This document shows positions 46,811 to 60,016 of a DNA stretch of 64,000 bases, one piece after another. The DNA is from Mactra quadrangularis. Taxonomy: Eukaryota; Mollusca; Bivalvia; Venerida; Mactridae. The DNA is taken from NCBI GenBank assembly GCA_025267735.1, contig CM046308.1, positions 36,321,267-36,385,266 of the forward strand, written 5' to 3'. The position numbers and the translations under genes are program-made. Position 1 is the stretch's first letter, and each line of letters begins with the position of its first letter. Below the pieces are notes generated by a model. That model was not told the DNA's origin. It was given only the letters and a program-made list of their open reading frames with translations, and did not search any database.

Positions 46811-48890
46811 AGACAATGGATTCAAATAGCAGTGTATACGCTTATAGATTTGACATCTAATTTCTCTCCATCCTTGTACATTCATTGACTGTCTAATAGA
46901 TTTCAACAAAAAGTTTACTACATTGAAAATATGAAATTAATGATAATAAGTATTATAGTATGCGCTCTTTCTAATGTTTAACCTATTCATTAATATTCTG
47001 AGTGAGTGTGTGTTATTTATCAAACAAATACAAGCATACGTGAACTTAACCAAAAACCCAAGGCTAAGATTCTGATTGATAAAATACTTATAAAAGCATC
47101 TTACCAGAATATACATGTATCAGAATAGGAAGAATAATATCCTTAATTCCACAGTGACCTAGTGATCACACAGTAAAACATTCAAACACAAAATGTTCAA
47201 GAAATCAATCCAGTTTTAATAAAACATATTAAAACTTATACCTGACTTACTTTGGTCTATTTTTAAAACTTGATTGACCTACGTTAAATTTACTTGTCGC
47301 TGATTGGTTGTTTATCATAGCTAAGACATAGAAGTTCTGAAATGAACACTTAGAAAATTTTTAGCCAAATGTATAAAAATTTTCAAAAAAATCTGCTCAC
47401 GTTCAAGCCACTATATGAAGATATATTCATTAACAGTAGACTTAAAAACTGTTGTTTCACAACCATGAATTTATCAAAATATAACATGCATTAAAGACAC
47501 AATTAACAGTTCATTCTAAATTTGAGTTTGACAAAGTGTCCAATTCTTAAAAAAGTGGGGTACTTTTATAAGTGCACTATGCGGATGTTTAATATACCTG
47601 GTCTAAATAATTGCTTAATTATGTAATTCGGAGTAAGGTTTTTCTCTAATAAGATTTCATCTTTAACATACTGTGATCAAAACTATTGTTTTAATTATTG
47701 ACGACCAAATTCTACTTTCGGTTTCAATCTACTTTCACTTTGATATACAATAAATAACACGAAATATCTAAGCAATATTTGCATTTATTTAAAAAAATCT
47801 TGTTCAATAGAGGTGTTTGAAATAGATAAAAGTCTATTTTCTTTGCAATAAAAAACAGTGTTACTTTTGATATAGGGGCTTTTAAAGATTCCTTGTAAAA
47901 ATCACATTGACTGGTACTTTTCAATTTTGTAACAAAAGATCATATATAGGGGTACTTTTGAATGAAGTCTTATGTAAATAGCACAGAAGACTCACTCCAC
48001 CAGTACTACAGAAAGTTGTTAAACTATGATCTTGTAATAAAAATTTGCGGGGATCCAAATATAGTGCAAATACCGAGTAGTTACCCCGGATGTTTATACA
48101 TAACCGGGGTAAATGTATCTTATGGACTGGAGAACCTGGTTGATTTTTTGTAAACATAGTTTAATTTTGGTAAAGTACTAGATACTAAGTAAAACTTAGT
48201 ATGAGAAAGTATTAAATATGTAGAAATTTGGAGAAAATGTACTTAATATGTGTCTTTATTGGTGTTTCAATAAAGATTTAGCCTATATATCAAATAGTAG
48301 TACATTATATTTTTTGTTTATTAAGACATTTTGTTCTATTTTCATAGAATTTATGTCTTTAGGTGTATTAATCTAAATTTAAATACATTTTTAACATGTA
48401 TTACAGAGATTTTGAATGTAATATCATGTTTTTCTTTCTATTCCAGGTCTCCAGTCCAACATTAACTTAAGAAATATAAAGTATTTAAAGCTATAAAGCT
48501 TTTTCATAAGTTAAATGGTGTAAAAATAGACAAATATTTGTCAATTTTGTAATAAAATACCTAATATTCAGTGTTTTAAGTTTAAAATTTTGTTTCCTTG
48601 TATAATAGGAAATATATAATACAAAAATTTATATGAGAATCAACATATTTGTTAAAAATTTATTAAAGATAGGTTTGTAAAAACCCGGTGGGGTTATTAA
48701 GAGTATTTTATCTGGGTAAAAGACCCTGATAAAAAAGTTTAAAATAGGATAAACATCCTAAGGTTTGTATTAATGTTTAAATTATAAAATAAAATCAATT
48801 TGCTGATGAACAGCAATGAAATTGAAGGTTTAAATAACCTTAAATATGTATAACATTCTAATAGTGTCTTGTTTCTAAGCCTGTTTGGCT
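46811..48890. other. AT-rich intergenic sequence
   Basis: No supported gene. An open frame of 63 codons at 47962-48153 (plus) overlaps one on the other strand, and neither resembles a known family. Confidence 0.4.
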
Positions 48891-48897
48891 AGTTTTT

Positions 48898-49145
48898 ACT
48901 GCATGTTGATATTTTATGCAGTTTTTAATGTAGCTCATATGGTATTTGCACTTTATAGGGTGGTATAAATGAAATAGACTGAGTTTGAGGGCTCTATATT
49001 TTGTCTGTCATTTGGCAGTATTGACTGCATGTTGATATTTTTATGCAGTTTTTAATGTAGCTCATATGGTATTTCCACTTTATAGGGTGGTATAAATGAA
49101 ATAGACTGAGTTTGAGGGCTCTAGATTTTGTCTGTCATTTGGCAG
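48898..49145. repeat. Tandem duplication, 124-bp unit, two copies
   Basis: ACTGCATGTTGATATTTTAT ... CATTTGGCAGT is repeated almost exactly, with spacing 124. It lies directly 3' of the LINE coding relic (on its strand), so it may belong to the element's 3' UTR. Confidence 0.92.
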
Positions 49146-49213
49146 TCTACAATATAGATCTCTAGAGCCCTATAGACTGAGCTTCTAACCGCCTTGCTAG
49201 GATCTAATAGGTT

Positions 49214-50190
49214 TTAGATATAAAATTTAACATTCAATTTATGCAAAGCAGTTCTCAGCTCAGTCATAGGAGAGCTCAACTTTGTACAGGTGAACAGAAA
49301 GTGCTCAGTTGTGAAATCAACCCCACAATGGGGACAAACGGGGTCTGCATCTGGAAAATACCTGGCAGGTTTGCCCCCATTCTCAGCCTGGTAATGCATC
49401 TGTCAATCACCTTATTATCAGAGTAACTGACAGGCCACCTGAGCCCTACTGAGTACTGGAAGGAACTGAATGGATTCACCACTTGCTGTTGTATTTGCTT
49501 GTGGTGCTCCATCAAACTTCCAATTGTCTTTGATCTAACAATAGAGAAGATCTCAGTAGGGGCAAGGTTGACCTCACAACTGGGCACTGGGAGATGTAAA
49601 CCCTCCTTGGCTGCCTTGTCTGCAATTTCATTGCCAGAGATGTCTTCATGGGCTGGGCACCATAGGAAAGATAGTTCAAGTCCAGATTTTAAAATTTGTT
49701 GATATTTATTATTAATATTTTCCAGAAGATCTGGTCTTGATTTACTTTTGGAATTTTGAATAGTAATTAAGGATGATAATGAATCAGATAAAATGACAGT
49801 TTTTGAAGGTTTATTTTGGATAATCCAGCCCATAGAAACATCTATGGCAACCATTTCTGCAGTATAGATGGAACAGTTGTTGTTTATCCTATCTATTTGT
49901 TTAAAATTTACAGAGGGGGTATAAAAGGCACAGGATACTTTTCCTGTAGTGGGGCACTTAGAACCATCAGTATAAATTTTTGTATGGTTAGGATAGTTAG
50001 ATTCTAAGTGATCAAGAAATGAAATTTTTAAAACAGGGGGATCTATTTCACCCTTGGTGGTGGAGTTTAGGGTGAGGTCTACAGGAGGGGGGGGGGCAAG
50101 CAGCCAAGGATATGGGTTCTTTGGTCTAAAATCTGTCACGTGGCATAAGATTAGAATGTCTGCACTGTATTTAACGGCATTACTGTACTG
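49214..50190 (-). pseudogene. Non-LTR retrotransposon ORF2 fragment with RNase H domain
   Basis: The minus frame 50190-49276 contains an RNase H domain: KIYTDGSKCPTTGKVS (first Asp), YTAEMVAIDVSMGW (Glu), KTVILSDSLSSL (second Asp) and WCPAHEDISGNEIADKAAKE (His and last Asp). A frameshift near 49330 moves the reading to the frame 49399-49214, with DADPVCPHCGVDFTTEHFLF ending in TC, the C-terminal zinc-knuckle-like motif of these LINEs. Endonuclease and reverse transcriptase are missing, so it is 5' truncated. The RNase H domain points to the I superfamily (I, Nimb, Ingi and relatives); the exact clade is open. Confidence 0.9.
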
Positions 50191-50700
50191 CCATTAGCCA
50201 CTTAATATAATCACCATTTTTAAAAGGTCTTATATAATAAGTTTACTGTATCCTCTGTACTGTACTGCCTTTAGCCGATTAATATAATCACCATTTCAGG
50301 TCTTATATCATAAGTTTATACTATCCTCTGTACTGTACTGCCTTTAGCCGATTAATATAATCACCATTTCAGGTCTTATATCATAAGTTTATACTATCCG
50401 CTGTACTGTACTGCCTTTAGCCGATTAATATAATCACCATTTAAGGTCTTATATCATAAGTTTATACTATCCGCTGTACTGTACTGCCTTTAGCCACTTA
50501 ATATAACCACCATAGAAGGTCTTATATCATAAGTTTATACTATCCGCTGTACTGTACTGCCTTTAGCCACTTAATATAACCACCATAGAAGGTCTAATAT
50601 CATAAGTTTTTACTGACCGCAGTACTGTACTGCCTTTAGCCACTTAATATAACCACCATAGAAGGTCTAATATCATAAGTTTTTACTGACCGCAGTACTG
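50166..50700. repeat. Tandem satellite, 73-bp unit, about 7 copies
   Basis: The unit is GTACTGTACTGCCTTTAGCC then GATTAATATAATCACCATTT and a TCTTATATCATAAGTTTATA block, with period 73. Units change gradually from left to right (GATTAATATAATC to CACTTAATATAACC), as expected of unequal exchange. It starts exactly where the LINE reading frame ends. Confidence 0.93.
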
Positions 50701-51606
50701 TTGTGATCATTATTCACTATGGTAAAATAAGTACCTTGATGATGAAGTATAAGCATGAAACCACAGAACCAGTAAGAATGATATATAATATCCACTAAGT
50801 ACTGGAATAAAAGATTGATTGCTTCTTGTATATACCAATATATGGGTGATTCTCAACTAACCACTTTGATTTCAATATGAATAGCCACTTGCTACTTCAG
50901 TATTGCCACTAAGGAGAACTATAAAAATCAGCATTGTTGTTGGGCTTTGTACTGCAATCCTGTGGTTCAGTGTAAGCAGCATAGAGTGTTAGAAACTAGA
51001 AACTGTCAAATGATTGGAAAAAAAATGGAAGTCACATATAAACACTAAATCTAAGCTATGCCAGTGATTCTGTATTTTTATTGTGGCAGTAGGGTCAAAG
51101 GTTAAGTTACACTGACATGAACAAAGAACATTTAACAGAGAAAACCCACATGTAGGCATCTACCTAGAATCCCCTATGGCAGGAGGCTGCCTTTCCATTG
51201 ATAATCTAATCATTACCTTATGAACTAAACTTTATCTGACCACTGTATGATCATTTGTGGGATGTGCGGACAATGCTGCTGATGGATGTTCTGACTGTAT
51301 CCTTTGAGCAGAATCAGACTCTGTACCTTGCATTCATGGATTGATAATGTAGTCCTAAGACAGCACAGTCCAAATGAGCACAGTCCAAATGCTTAACTGT
51401 AAAAGCAATCTGTTGCAAAAACTATGACCATAAATAAGACAACACACCACTCAATAAGCATGCTGAAGTTGACATATTACTATCATATAAGATTCTATAA
51501 TGAACATAATACACTTGTTTATTGATACAAGGTAAAACTTGTCTTGAAAGTAATGTCTTGAAGCAGTATCATGCTTTGAATTTTGTAGCCAGTGAGTCAA
51601 AATTTT

Positions 51607-51910
51607 ACCCGGCTAGCTCAGTTGGAAGCACACAAGTTTACTGATCGAGGGGTTGTGGGTTTCATTCCGGGGCAGGGCATACTTTCGTGGCGCTTGTTCA
51701 TGAAGTTATTTCTACAGCCATTCTCCCTCCTATCAATAATTATGAATTTTGTAGGGCAGTTGTCAATCACTGACAAAACTATGTGCATAGTATGTAGTTG
51801 GTTTACAGCTAAGATTTAGCCTTTCCAGGAACAATGAGTAGGTTGACTGACCGCCATCATATGACCTATACAATGTGTTGCTATGGCGTTAAACCCAACT
51901 AACACACAAA
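51607..51910 (+). mobile_element. tRNA-headed SINE, family 1
   Basis: The head is CCCGGCTAGCTCAGTTGG and the B box is decayed (GGGTTTCATTCC). The full body and tail (CTATGGCGTTAAACCCAAC) are present. The 75-codon frame here is not a gene. Confidence 0.9.
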
Positions 51911-51929
51911 ACAAACAAAATAATAATTA

Positions 51930-54000
51930 AGTGCAAAGCCATAAATCATAAGTAATTATTTGGTAGAAGATCTGAAGAACATTCTAGTTTATTGAAAAAG
52001 AAATATATGGCAAATTGTTACACCTCAAATTGTGACCCCTCAGTAGTGATAATAAGCGACCTGATGAATCTTTTGGCGGGGACAAAACAGTTTCAGTATT
52101 CATATCAATTATATTTGATAATGCGGTAATAAAATGATGATTACAATACTATAAAAAGTAACTAGCTGTATAAGTATGACAATTAAGAAGGCTTCTTTGC
52201 TTTAAAGTCATGTCAAGAATTATCAATGATGCAAATAATTCAGTTCAACTTTCACTAGACCACATTAATTTTGACCATTGATGACCATTTAAAAATTTGA
52301 AGATGTCAATAATGTCATCCAGTTCTACTAAATAAGATTGAATTACACTAAATAACAACACTTGAAAAATTAAAATGAATATAAAAAACTACAAAAAGAA
52401 ATGACCTAAAAGAATCATTTTTAATCCTAAAGTTGATTAAACTTAATACTTTTTATTTGTCCACCAATCAACCAGTATAGAAGTATTGTCCGGGGCGGTA
52501 AAAACAGCAGTTAAAACGGGGGTGGTTTTTACTGGTCAACCCTGTATCGAAATAACTTAATTACTTACAAGGGCATAAAACATTTGTTCACTTTACTATT
52601 TGCACATTCAATGATAATGATAGGGTAAAGTCTTAAACAAAGACATCCTGTGTTTTCTTAGAGTTTAAAGGATAATGACCCGCAGTAAACACATCCACAA
52701 TGATATTTCAACACTTATTTTGTAACAAAAATGGCAAAAGGTATTTCAATTTAAAACAAGTAAAAATGGATGTCTTTATTCATTCAACACAACATTAAAT
52801 GGCTCTTGGTGAGTGAAAGTTGGCAGTTTGTAAATCACACATCACTACAAGTTTTATGTTCTTTTTTATTTTACAGTGTTCTTTGTATTCCTAATGCACA
52901 AAATATTAGCCATCAGTGTTCGCCGATCCCATCCTTTTCTGGTACCATGTGTGAAACCTGAAATACAAATGAGATGAAAACCTATCCGGTTAAAAATATC
53001 ATGTTAATTCATTTTCAGTCAATGCCTAATTTAAATCAGTATTTCATCCTATTTATAGTTTTGTGATCAGAAATTTACACATGTGAGATTTAAATGTATA
53101 AAATCTTTCTCTGTGATCATGTAGAAATTTATATGATTTATAACCACCTCTATTGTTAATGTTTGCCACTTCCACTACATTGTAATATCAAGTATGTTAC
53201 TGTTACTGTGTTACAGTGTTGGCCTTAAGATATCTGGCAGCAAATATCTCAGGTTAATATTTATAATTACATCATAAACCAAACAGAGCATGTATTTTAC
53301 TGAAACAGAATCACTTTGAACCCACACACAACATTCATTGTCTTAGTATGTTACAAATACTATCCTAATTATGTGTAACATAGAAATGAAACAAATTTGA
53401 AATGTGAAATAATTAATCTGCCCTTTTAGGCTTTTTAGTTGCAATTAAAGTTAAAAGGAAAAGATACTTTCTAATAATTTATCTGTCATATTTATCATTT
53501 GTCATATGGTGTATCAATAGACATCAGTATCATTTTTGACTATTTTTATTTAGATCTTTTATTTATTTACACAGTCAAATAGATCCACATATTTGAGATA
53601 ATATGATATACATGTATTTTGCAAAATAGTTACTTACGTCAGTAAGTCTGAGGTAGATAAACTCACATATTTCACATAAATACATGAATGTACTTCATTT
53701 CACTAAACTAATCTTCATGTCAAGCTAACTTATGTTGTCAACAAAAATCTATCACTCTGAAGATTAAACCGGACTAACTTCAGAATATCTTGGAATTGTA
53801 AACCCTAAAATGAATATACAAATGAGGGAAGATTAGAATTCATCCAAATCTTCAAATCTATTACATATACTAGACTTTAGCCTGGCAGTGTGGAGTGTGA
53901 CATAGGTTATCAAGATTATTCCCAATAACCTCTGAATATTGATATTCTGTTTGGTTCACTTAAGAAGCGCTTAACACAGTCTATAATACTGTACCAAATA
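51930..54000. other. AT-rich sequence without recognised gene
   Basis: No open frame with family resemblance; the frame at 52770-52961 has low-complexity hydrophobic content. No tandem array was seen. Confidence 0.4.
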
Positions 54001-54009
54001 ATGTTTTAG

Positions 54010-54300
54010 TACAAAACTTTATAGCAATAAACATTTCTGAATCTGGATGAGTATGTTGCAGGGCCTTTCAGCATTAACGCAACGGGAGAGAGAGCGTGGG
54101 TTGGAATTAATCCCACTGTGAAACAGCTGACTTGAAACAACCAATTGTTTGCGCACAAACAACACTACAATTATTGTATAATCAAGTTTATTCCAGTCAA
54201 TGACAGTTTTTGGAAAGAATGATCGACTTCTTGGTACTAGTACTACACAATGTAAATCAAATTTAGTAGCTATATAGTTAAGCATCATCTCATCTTTACA
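54010..54300 (-). pseudogene. LINE reverse-transcriptase C-terminal fragment (CR1/Jockey type)
   Basis: The minus frame reads SRSFFPKTVIDWNKLDYTII, matching the common C-terminal signature of CR1/L2/Jockey-type LINE ORF2 (S-F-F-P-R-T-I-x-D-W-N-x-L-P). The 3' part (GCAACATACTCATCCAGATT on the plus strand) resembles the usual 3' UTR of such LINEs. Only about 60 codons remain. Confidence 0.75.
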
Positions 54301-54423
54301 TCAATGTGCATACATGGTTATCGAAGATCACTTGTTTATATTATTATCGTACGCTACTAAGAGGTATCAGTAATCAATGCACTGAAAGTACTGGGGTATT
54401 CATTGTGTTTAGAATACAATTTT

Positions 54424-54640
54424 TGTTGGGTTCTACGCTGTAGCAACTCCTTATAAAGGTTATATCACAGCGATCAGTCCACCTACTCACTGTTCCTGGA
54501 GAGGCTTTATCTCTGGATCTAGCTGTTAACAAACTACTAAGTGCATACTTCGACAGTGACTGACTACTGTCTACATGATTTAGAATCAGTGGAAGGAGGC
54601 AGAATGGACGTAGAAATTATTAATGGTGTTGATTTAATGT
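54424..54640 (-). mobile_element. SINE family 1, minus orientation, head missing
   Basis: TTGTTGGGTTCTACGCTGTA, TCAGTCCACCTACTCACTG and TAGCTGTTAACAAACTACTA match the reverse complement of the family 1 tail and body. The match is lost before the tRNA head. Confidence 0.85.
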
Positions 54641-56820
54641 TTTTTTTCATACTCTCTTCACAATAAAAATCTGCTTGAGTCATTTACAATATTGAACGGT
54701 TGAATTTACTTATTACTATGATTACTGCTGTAATTAGTCAAAGCTATGAACTGTTACAATATTACTATCTGTTTAATTAGTATGCGTGTCAAAGAAAAGC
54801 TTATATAGGAGAAATTAAAAACTACATCATTGTTATCTGTTATGTGTGCTACGTAGTACACATTTTTGAGTAAAGTTGGACCAACGCCCTGCTGCTATGC
54901 TATGATTTATATAGTATTTGAACAGAGAATAATGCATTTTATCCCCATTTCTGCTTATCATAAATGTTTTAGAAATTAATTTTACCTGCACTGACGGTGT
55001 TTAATGATGTAACATGATAAAGGTTAAAATTTACCATTATGATTAAGAACTAATTGTTTGATAAATTATATTTCTTTTTTTTCATTTGATTACCTGATTT
55101 AAAAAAGAGGTTAATGTAGTCAAGTGAATGGGATTATTTTTTGGAAAATAGTTGAAAGTGTTTAATATGCACAAATTATCTATATCTTGTAAGAAAATAA
55201 ACAAATGTTAAGATTCAAAGTGTCATACTAAGATTTATCTAAATACCAGAGTTCATTATTACACACAAACTGATTATTTTGATGAAAAAGTGATAAATGT
55301 TCCAAACAATATTTATGTTGATGACTTCAACAAGTACAAATAATATATTCAATACATTAATTGATAGTAAAATAATTATCATTTATATATCATGATATAT
55401 TTAAGTTAAATGCAGTTATTGTATTTTTAAATGAGTATGTTGTATTAACAGTTTGTATTCAGGATTTTTTCCTTAATCTCTCCAGTTCTTGTCAGATTAC
55501 ACTTTGGTGAAATGAAACTTTTCCATAATAAGCCTTTATTCTTTATCGAATAGATTTTATAGAATTTATAATCCCTTAGCTCTCACAGTGCTTCAAACTG
55601 TACCTTCACAGAGAAAAAATCTACATATTTTTTTATTTTCTTGAAAGGGTTTGATACTCCAGTATCCAAGTCAGGGTGCTACTTAATGTATCATAGTCAA
55701 CACTAATAGTGTGACTTTACCAATGATAGTTCACACTATTTTATTGCACAAGACTTTCACCCCCCCCCCCTCCAAAGAAACACTTCAAAATAGAGGATTT
55801 TCCCAATTTACTTGTAAGTATTTAAACCCGATATAGTCATGGATGGATTTTATTGCAAGTATTTTATCCATCGTGATACTCATTGACAAATTTAATTGAT
55901 GATTTATCCTTGTTAAATTTAGTCCGAAAATACTTATCTTAAAAACAGTTAACGGATGACGTCACAAGCACCTGCTACCTATATTTTGGCTGATTTACTG
56001 GTTGACAGAAAGAAACTTATGTTTACATAAATTTGATAGCAGCAGAATTTTTAAATCACGATAACTTTTTTATTTGTTGTCCAATTTTTTTATATTTATA
56101 TTGATAGAAATCTTTTAAAATTCATATTTTTAAAATATACGGAGATTGCTAAAAATATTATTTGAAAAAAATATATTAGGAGATTTAAACCTGTCTTTTG
56201 ACCAATCTTCTTCCCGGTTTGAAGCACTAGGTTTAAACACTCGCTAATAAAAACAATTCAGTTTTAACAAATAATTTTTAAGTATTCAAAATATGAATTT
56301 CAAGACCTTTCTATTTATATAAAATACTAAATTGTTTGATAAAAAATGACTTAGTAATTGCAATTATAAAATTACTGTGTTTTCACAAAATTACTCGCTA
56401 TCACTTCTTGCCAACCAGCGAACGGTTACCTGTATCTTTTATCAGCTCCATGTTACTATTTATAGACTTCATAACAATAACAATGAACTGGTCTATACGC
56501 GGGAATCAGCATTTATAATAATGTGTACAGTACAATGTTTCTTATCTCTGTTACAAGTTAATCGCTTCAAGTATATTCTGTGACGTCATATTGAGCGTCT
56601 GGTCAATTTCTCGCGCAGAAATACATAAAGTACCAGTTTCAGTATGATGTTGCAAATCATGAACTACTTTGTCTTGGAATATTCTGGCTTGGGTGCTGTT
56701 AGGTATATGCGATCAAAAGTTGGACTCTGATCGGAATACTACTACATGTATATACTTATAACAGAGTATTCATTGTTAACACAATGAATACAAAAACAGG
56801 GCGAACAGAATAGGCAGTGG
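54641..56820. other. AT-rich sequence without recognised gene
   Basis: Only a C10 homopolymer near 55760 and short chance frames (56336-56583) were seen. GATGACGTCAC at 55957 is CRE-like but isolated. Confidence 0.4.
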
Positions 56821-56846
56821 CTAGAGTTACGGTACCGTAACTCTAG
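56821..56846. repeat. 26-bp perfect palindrome beside the foldback element
   Basis: CTAGAGTTACGGT is followed by its exact inverse, ACCGTAACTCTAG. Its half-site is the same TAGAGTTACGG that recurs several times in the adjoining arms. Confidence 0.95.
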
Positions 56847-58090
56847 ACCCAGGTTCTAAAGTTACGGAAGTTCCGTAACAGTAGACAATCCCACCTGGGT
56901 TGGCTAGAGTTACGGAAGACAAATAACATGCGTGTGTTTCAACTTTTTAACATCGAAAAATTAGTTTATATTTATTATTACTCGAAATAAACAAATATTT
57001 GCCGATATGACTTATCCAATTGTTATTACACGCGCCATTTTGGATATGACTAATTTACTTACCGGATGTTTAATATACGGCGATATGACGTTGTCGTCTT
57101 CAAAGTGTCACATACTTAATAATTAGTTTATTTGAGCGATAAGTCATATAGAGTTGGATTTTCATTTGGATTAAATATGTCTAATTTGGACATATCTGTT
57201 TATTTAATTGACGATTTCTTTAGTATTTTCAATAAAAAACTTAATTGTCCTGTAAGAAAAAAACGGCGATTTTCGAATGCAAAATCGACCATATTTTTTG
57301 TTAGAATCAAAAGAAAATGTCTTCAATTTGATAAAAAATGTTGATAAATGATATAGTTTTACATTGTCACGTTTAAAAGCGGCGATCTTTACCTAAAACA
57401 ATGACCAATTCATTGAATTTGCATACTAAAGAATCACGTGGCGTTTTACTTACATGTACATTGTACGATAAGTATACTGAACATATTTTTGGTGGAATAA
57501 GCGAATTTTATTGAAAAGAAAAAAAACGCGGTTTTTCTACTAGATAACTGCCGATTTTTTAGTAGTTTTTAGCTGACTTTTGGTTATAAATGGGTATTTT
57601 TAACGAGATCGTTAATATTTTCGTTAATTTTTTTAAGATTCAGTGTGGAATGACAAGCTGGATTCGATTCACAAAAACATCGACTTTCTAACAATTCATT
57701 TAACGTTTTATCCCAAGTACTAAGCTCTTTTTATCAAGCTAAATTTCCATTTTTGTTCACGAAATTTAAGTCAATTTAACGTTCGAAAATCGCCGACTTC
57801 CTTACTAGACACTTGCAAATCATTCACAATTAAAATTACTCTAAGAATCGTCTATTTCCTTTATATATTTGCTTTCAATTCCGTACAAAATCATACATAT
57901 TCAGTCCAAATTATAATCGTACTCTATAACTTATCGCTCAAGTAAACTTAGTATGTGACACTTAGAAGACGACAACGTCATATTGCCGTAGTTGACATAG
58001 ACGCATGTTATTTGACTTCCGTAACTCTAGCCAACCCTGGCAGGGTTGTCTACAGTTACGGAACTTCCGCAACTCTAGAACCTGGGTCTA
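56844..58090. mobile_element. 1.25-kb foldback element with subterminal TTACGG repeats
   Basis: The ends TAGACCCAGGTTCTAAAG and TTCTAGAACCTGGGTCTA... are inverse: TAGACCCAGG at 56844-56853 and CCTGGGTCTA at 58081-58090. Arms stay paired for about 350 bp (GGCTAGAGTTACGGAAG, AACATGCGTG/ACGCATGTT, GACGTTGTCGTCTTC, GTCACATACT). Several copies of GTTACGGAA and its inverse lie within 100 bp of each end. The 70-codon frame at 57132 is interior and not recognised. No transposase is present, so the element is non-autonomous. Confidence 0.88.
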
Positions 58091-58850
58091 ATTATAGATT
58101 TGCTTTGTTACGAATAAAGTGTTAAAATAAAATACGAGTTCATAGTCATTTTCATGTTATAGTACGGGGCCAGAGGGGTCCACCGTGCACCCCCTCTAGA
58201 CTTTTTGCCACTTATGCTAAATTGTTCCTAAAGAGTCCACTGAATCAGAATCTGCATTGTTCTCAAAAATAAACTCTTGTGCACTACCTGAAATGTCACA
58301 GTTTCTGTGGCAACCCCTTGTTATTTATCGAAATTGTCGGTGTTTGTAAAATCATTAATAACTTGAACAAGCATTAAGCTAGAATAATATAACTAGTGGC
58401 ATATCAAAGCTGAGGCACTGGCCTTTAGAAATATATGTAACACTATCCGCTAAAATACAGTTTAATCCATGAAATTAACCGAAAACATGAAAAAATGCTG
58501 AAAAATATTGATCTTTTTTCAGTTACATGCATATCTTTTAATTTCAAACCCTATTTTTGAGAAATAATACATTTATTTTGTTACAAAATATTTTAGAAAG
58601 GTCTACTCTATCGTATTCAAAATTATTTTTATGACAGAAGTTCTATTTATGTATGTAAAAACCGTTGCCATAGCAACCGCTATTTTCAAGTAAGAACTAC
58701 TATTTGGTGATTAAACTTGATTTTTTTTGGTCGAATCTAACGATATAATTGCAACATTGATATTAAATGATATCTGAGACTCACATCTTTAATACTATTG
58801 CTGTTATCAATAAATGCAGTATCAACACCTTCATAGATATTGTTAAGAAA

Positions 58851-59142
58851 ACCCCGGTCGATAGCGCAGTTGGTAATCCGCCTGGATTTGGATACTCGTG
58901 CCCGAGGGGGTGCGGGTTCGAATCCCACCCGGGGAGTTTATACCCTTCCATGAAAATTTGACAATTATGTCGATTTTCCTCCATTGATTAGATAATATGG
59001 AGAAGTTTCCGGCCTTGTGGAAGGGTATGTGAGTACTGGTTATAGACAATGGTCCATGAAAGCTAGGTTAGGTGCGCTGGACGCCGTGAAATGACCTAAA
59101 TTGTGTTGATACGGCGTTAATTCCAATAAATAAAATAAATAA
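58851..59142 (+). mobile_element. tRNA-headed SINE, family 2, full length with 14-bp target duplication
   Basis: The head is CCCCGGTCGATAGCGCAGTT with B box GGGTTCGAATCCC. Body and tail are as in 18331, ending in (TAAA)n. It is flanked by ATATTGTTAAGAAA at 58837-58850 and 59143-59156. Four overlapping open frames here derive from the SINE. Confidence 0.94.
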
Positions 59143-59289
59143 ATATTGTTAAGAAATGTTAATCAAAGCGCTGAAAGCACCGATTTTGTTTTCGATTTGA
59201 CAGTATTAAAGTGATTCACACGTCATAACGTTTGAAGACGATGGTTGTTGTGCAGTGGTGGTCTATTGAATGAAGAAATAATATAATAA

Positions 59290-59490
59290 GATTAAAGAGA
59301 CTCTTCTTGTTTCGTTTTTGCTTTCACTGAAATAAAATTATGTTGAAATATGATTTTGTAAATTGGATTTTACGCTGCACATCATTACTTTTTAAATGGT
59401 TATCTTCGGGCACTATTTGTAATATTACTTTTTTGTTGGCTATAAAAGTATATTTGATGCCAAATAAAGAATATGCTATGCTATGCTATT
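59290..59490 (+). mobile_element. Probable LINE 3' end with (TATGC)n tail
   Basis: GGCTATAAAAGTATATTTGA is followed by CAAATAAAGAATATGC and three to four TATGC units. A polyadenylation-like AATAAA followed by a short tandem tail is typical of CR1-like LINE 3' ends. No coding part remains. Confidence 0.55.
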
Positions 59491-60016
59491 TACTAATTTA
59501 ACCAACTTTACTGGGCATGCTAATCGGTTTAACTTCTACAAATTTATCCTAACTTACAAGTTTGTTCATATAAACACAGGCAAGTCTTCGACCAAAGCGA
59601 AAAACACCTGTACATTGACATGTCAGTTTAATATAAAATTACCATAAAAATAATACTGCAGTATATTAAACGTGATATTATAGTCATTTGATATATAGAC
59701 ATGTAGTATCATACATTCATATGATACTTAAGACATATGTTAGCTGTAAAGCATATGGATAATTTTACAGCATCTTTAGCTTATTTTTTCCAATTTTAAA
59801 GTTTTTTGTATATAATATTACTAATTTATATTTTAGCAAAGGAAGTTGTAAGTATCTAATTTACCTTAAAATTTGTGGTATAATGTATGACTCACTAATC
59901 TTATTTTTATGGTTAGAAATTGGATATGAACCTCAAAAGTTACGGTTCATAACCGAGACTTTTACGGTCACTATACCTAACTTTTAAGGTCAATAGGAAA
60001 TACATTTTTGTATATA

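Noticed and set aside
57132..57344. 70-codon open frame inside the foldback element
   Set aside because: It overlaps the paired arm, has Lys/Phe-rich composition expected from AT-rich DNA and resembles no transposase.
58851..58940. tRNA gene
   Set aside because: Head of the family 2 SINE; the second copy at 18331 and the flanking duplications show retroposition.
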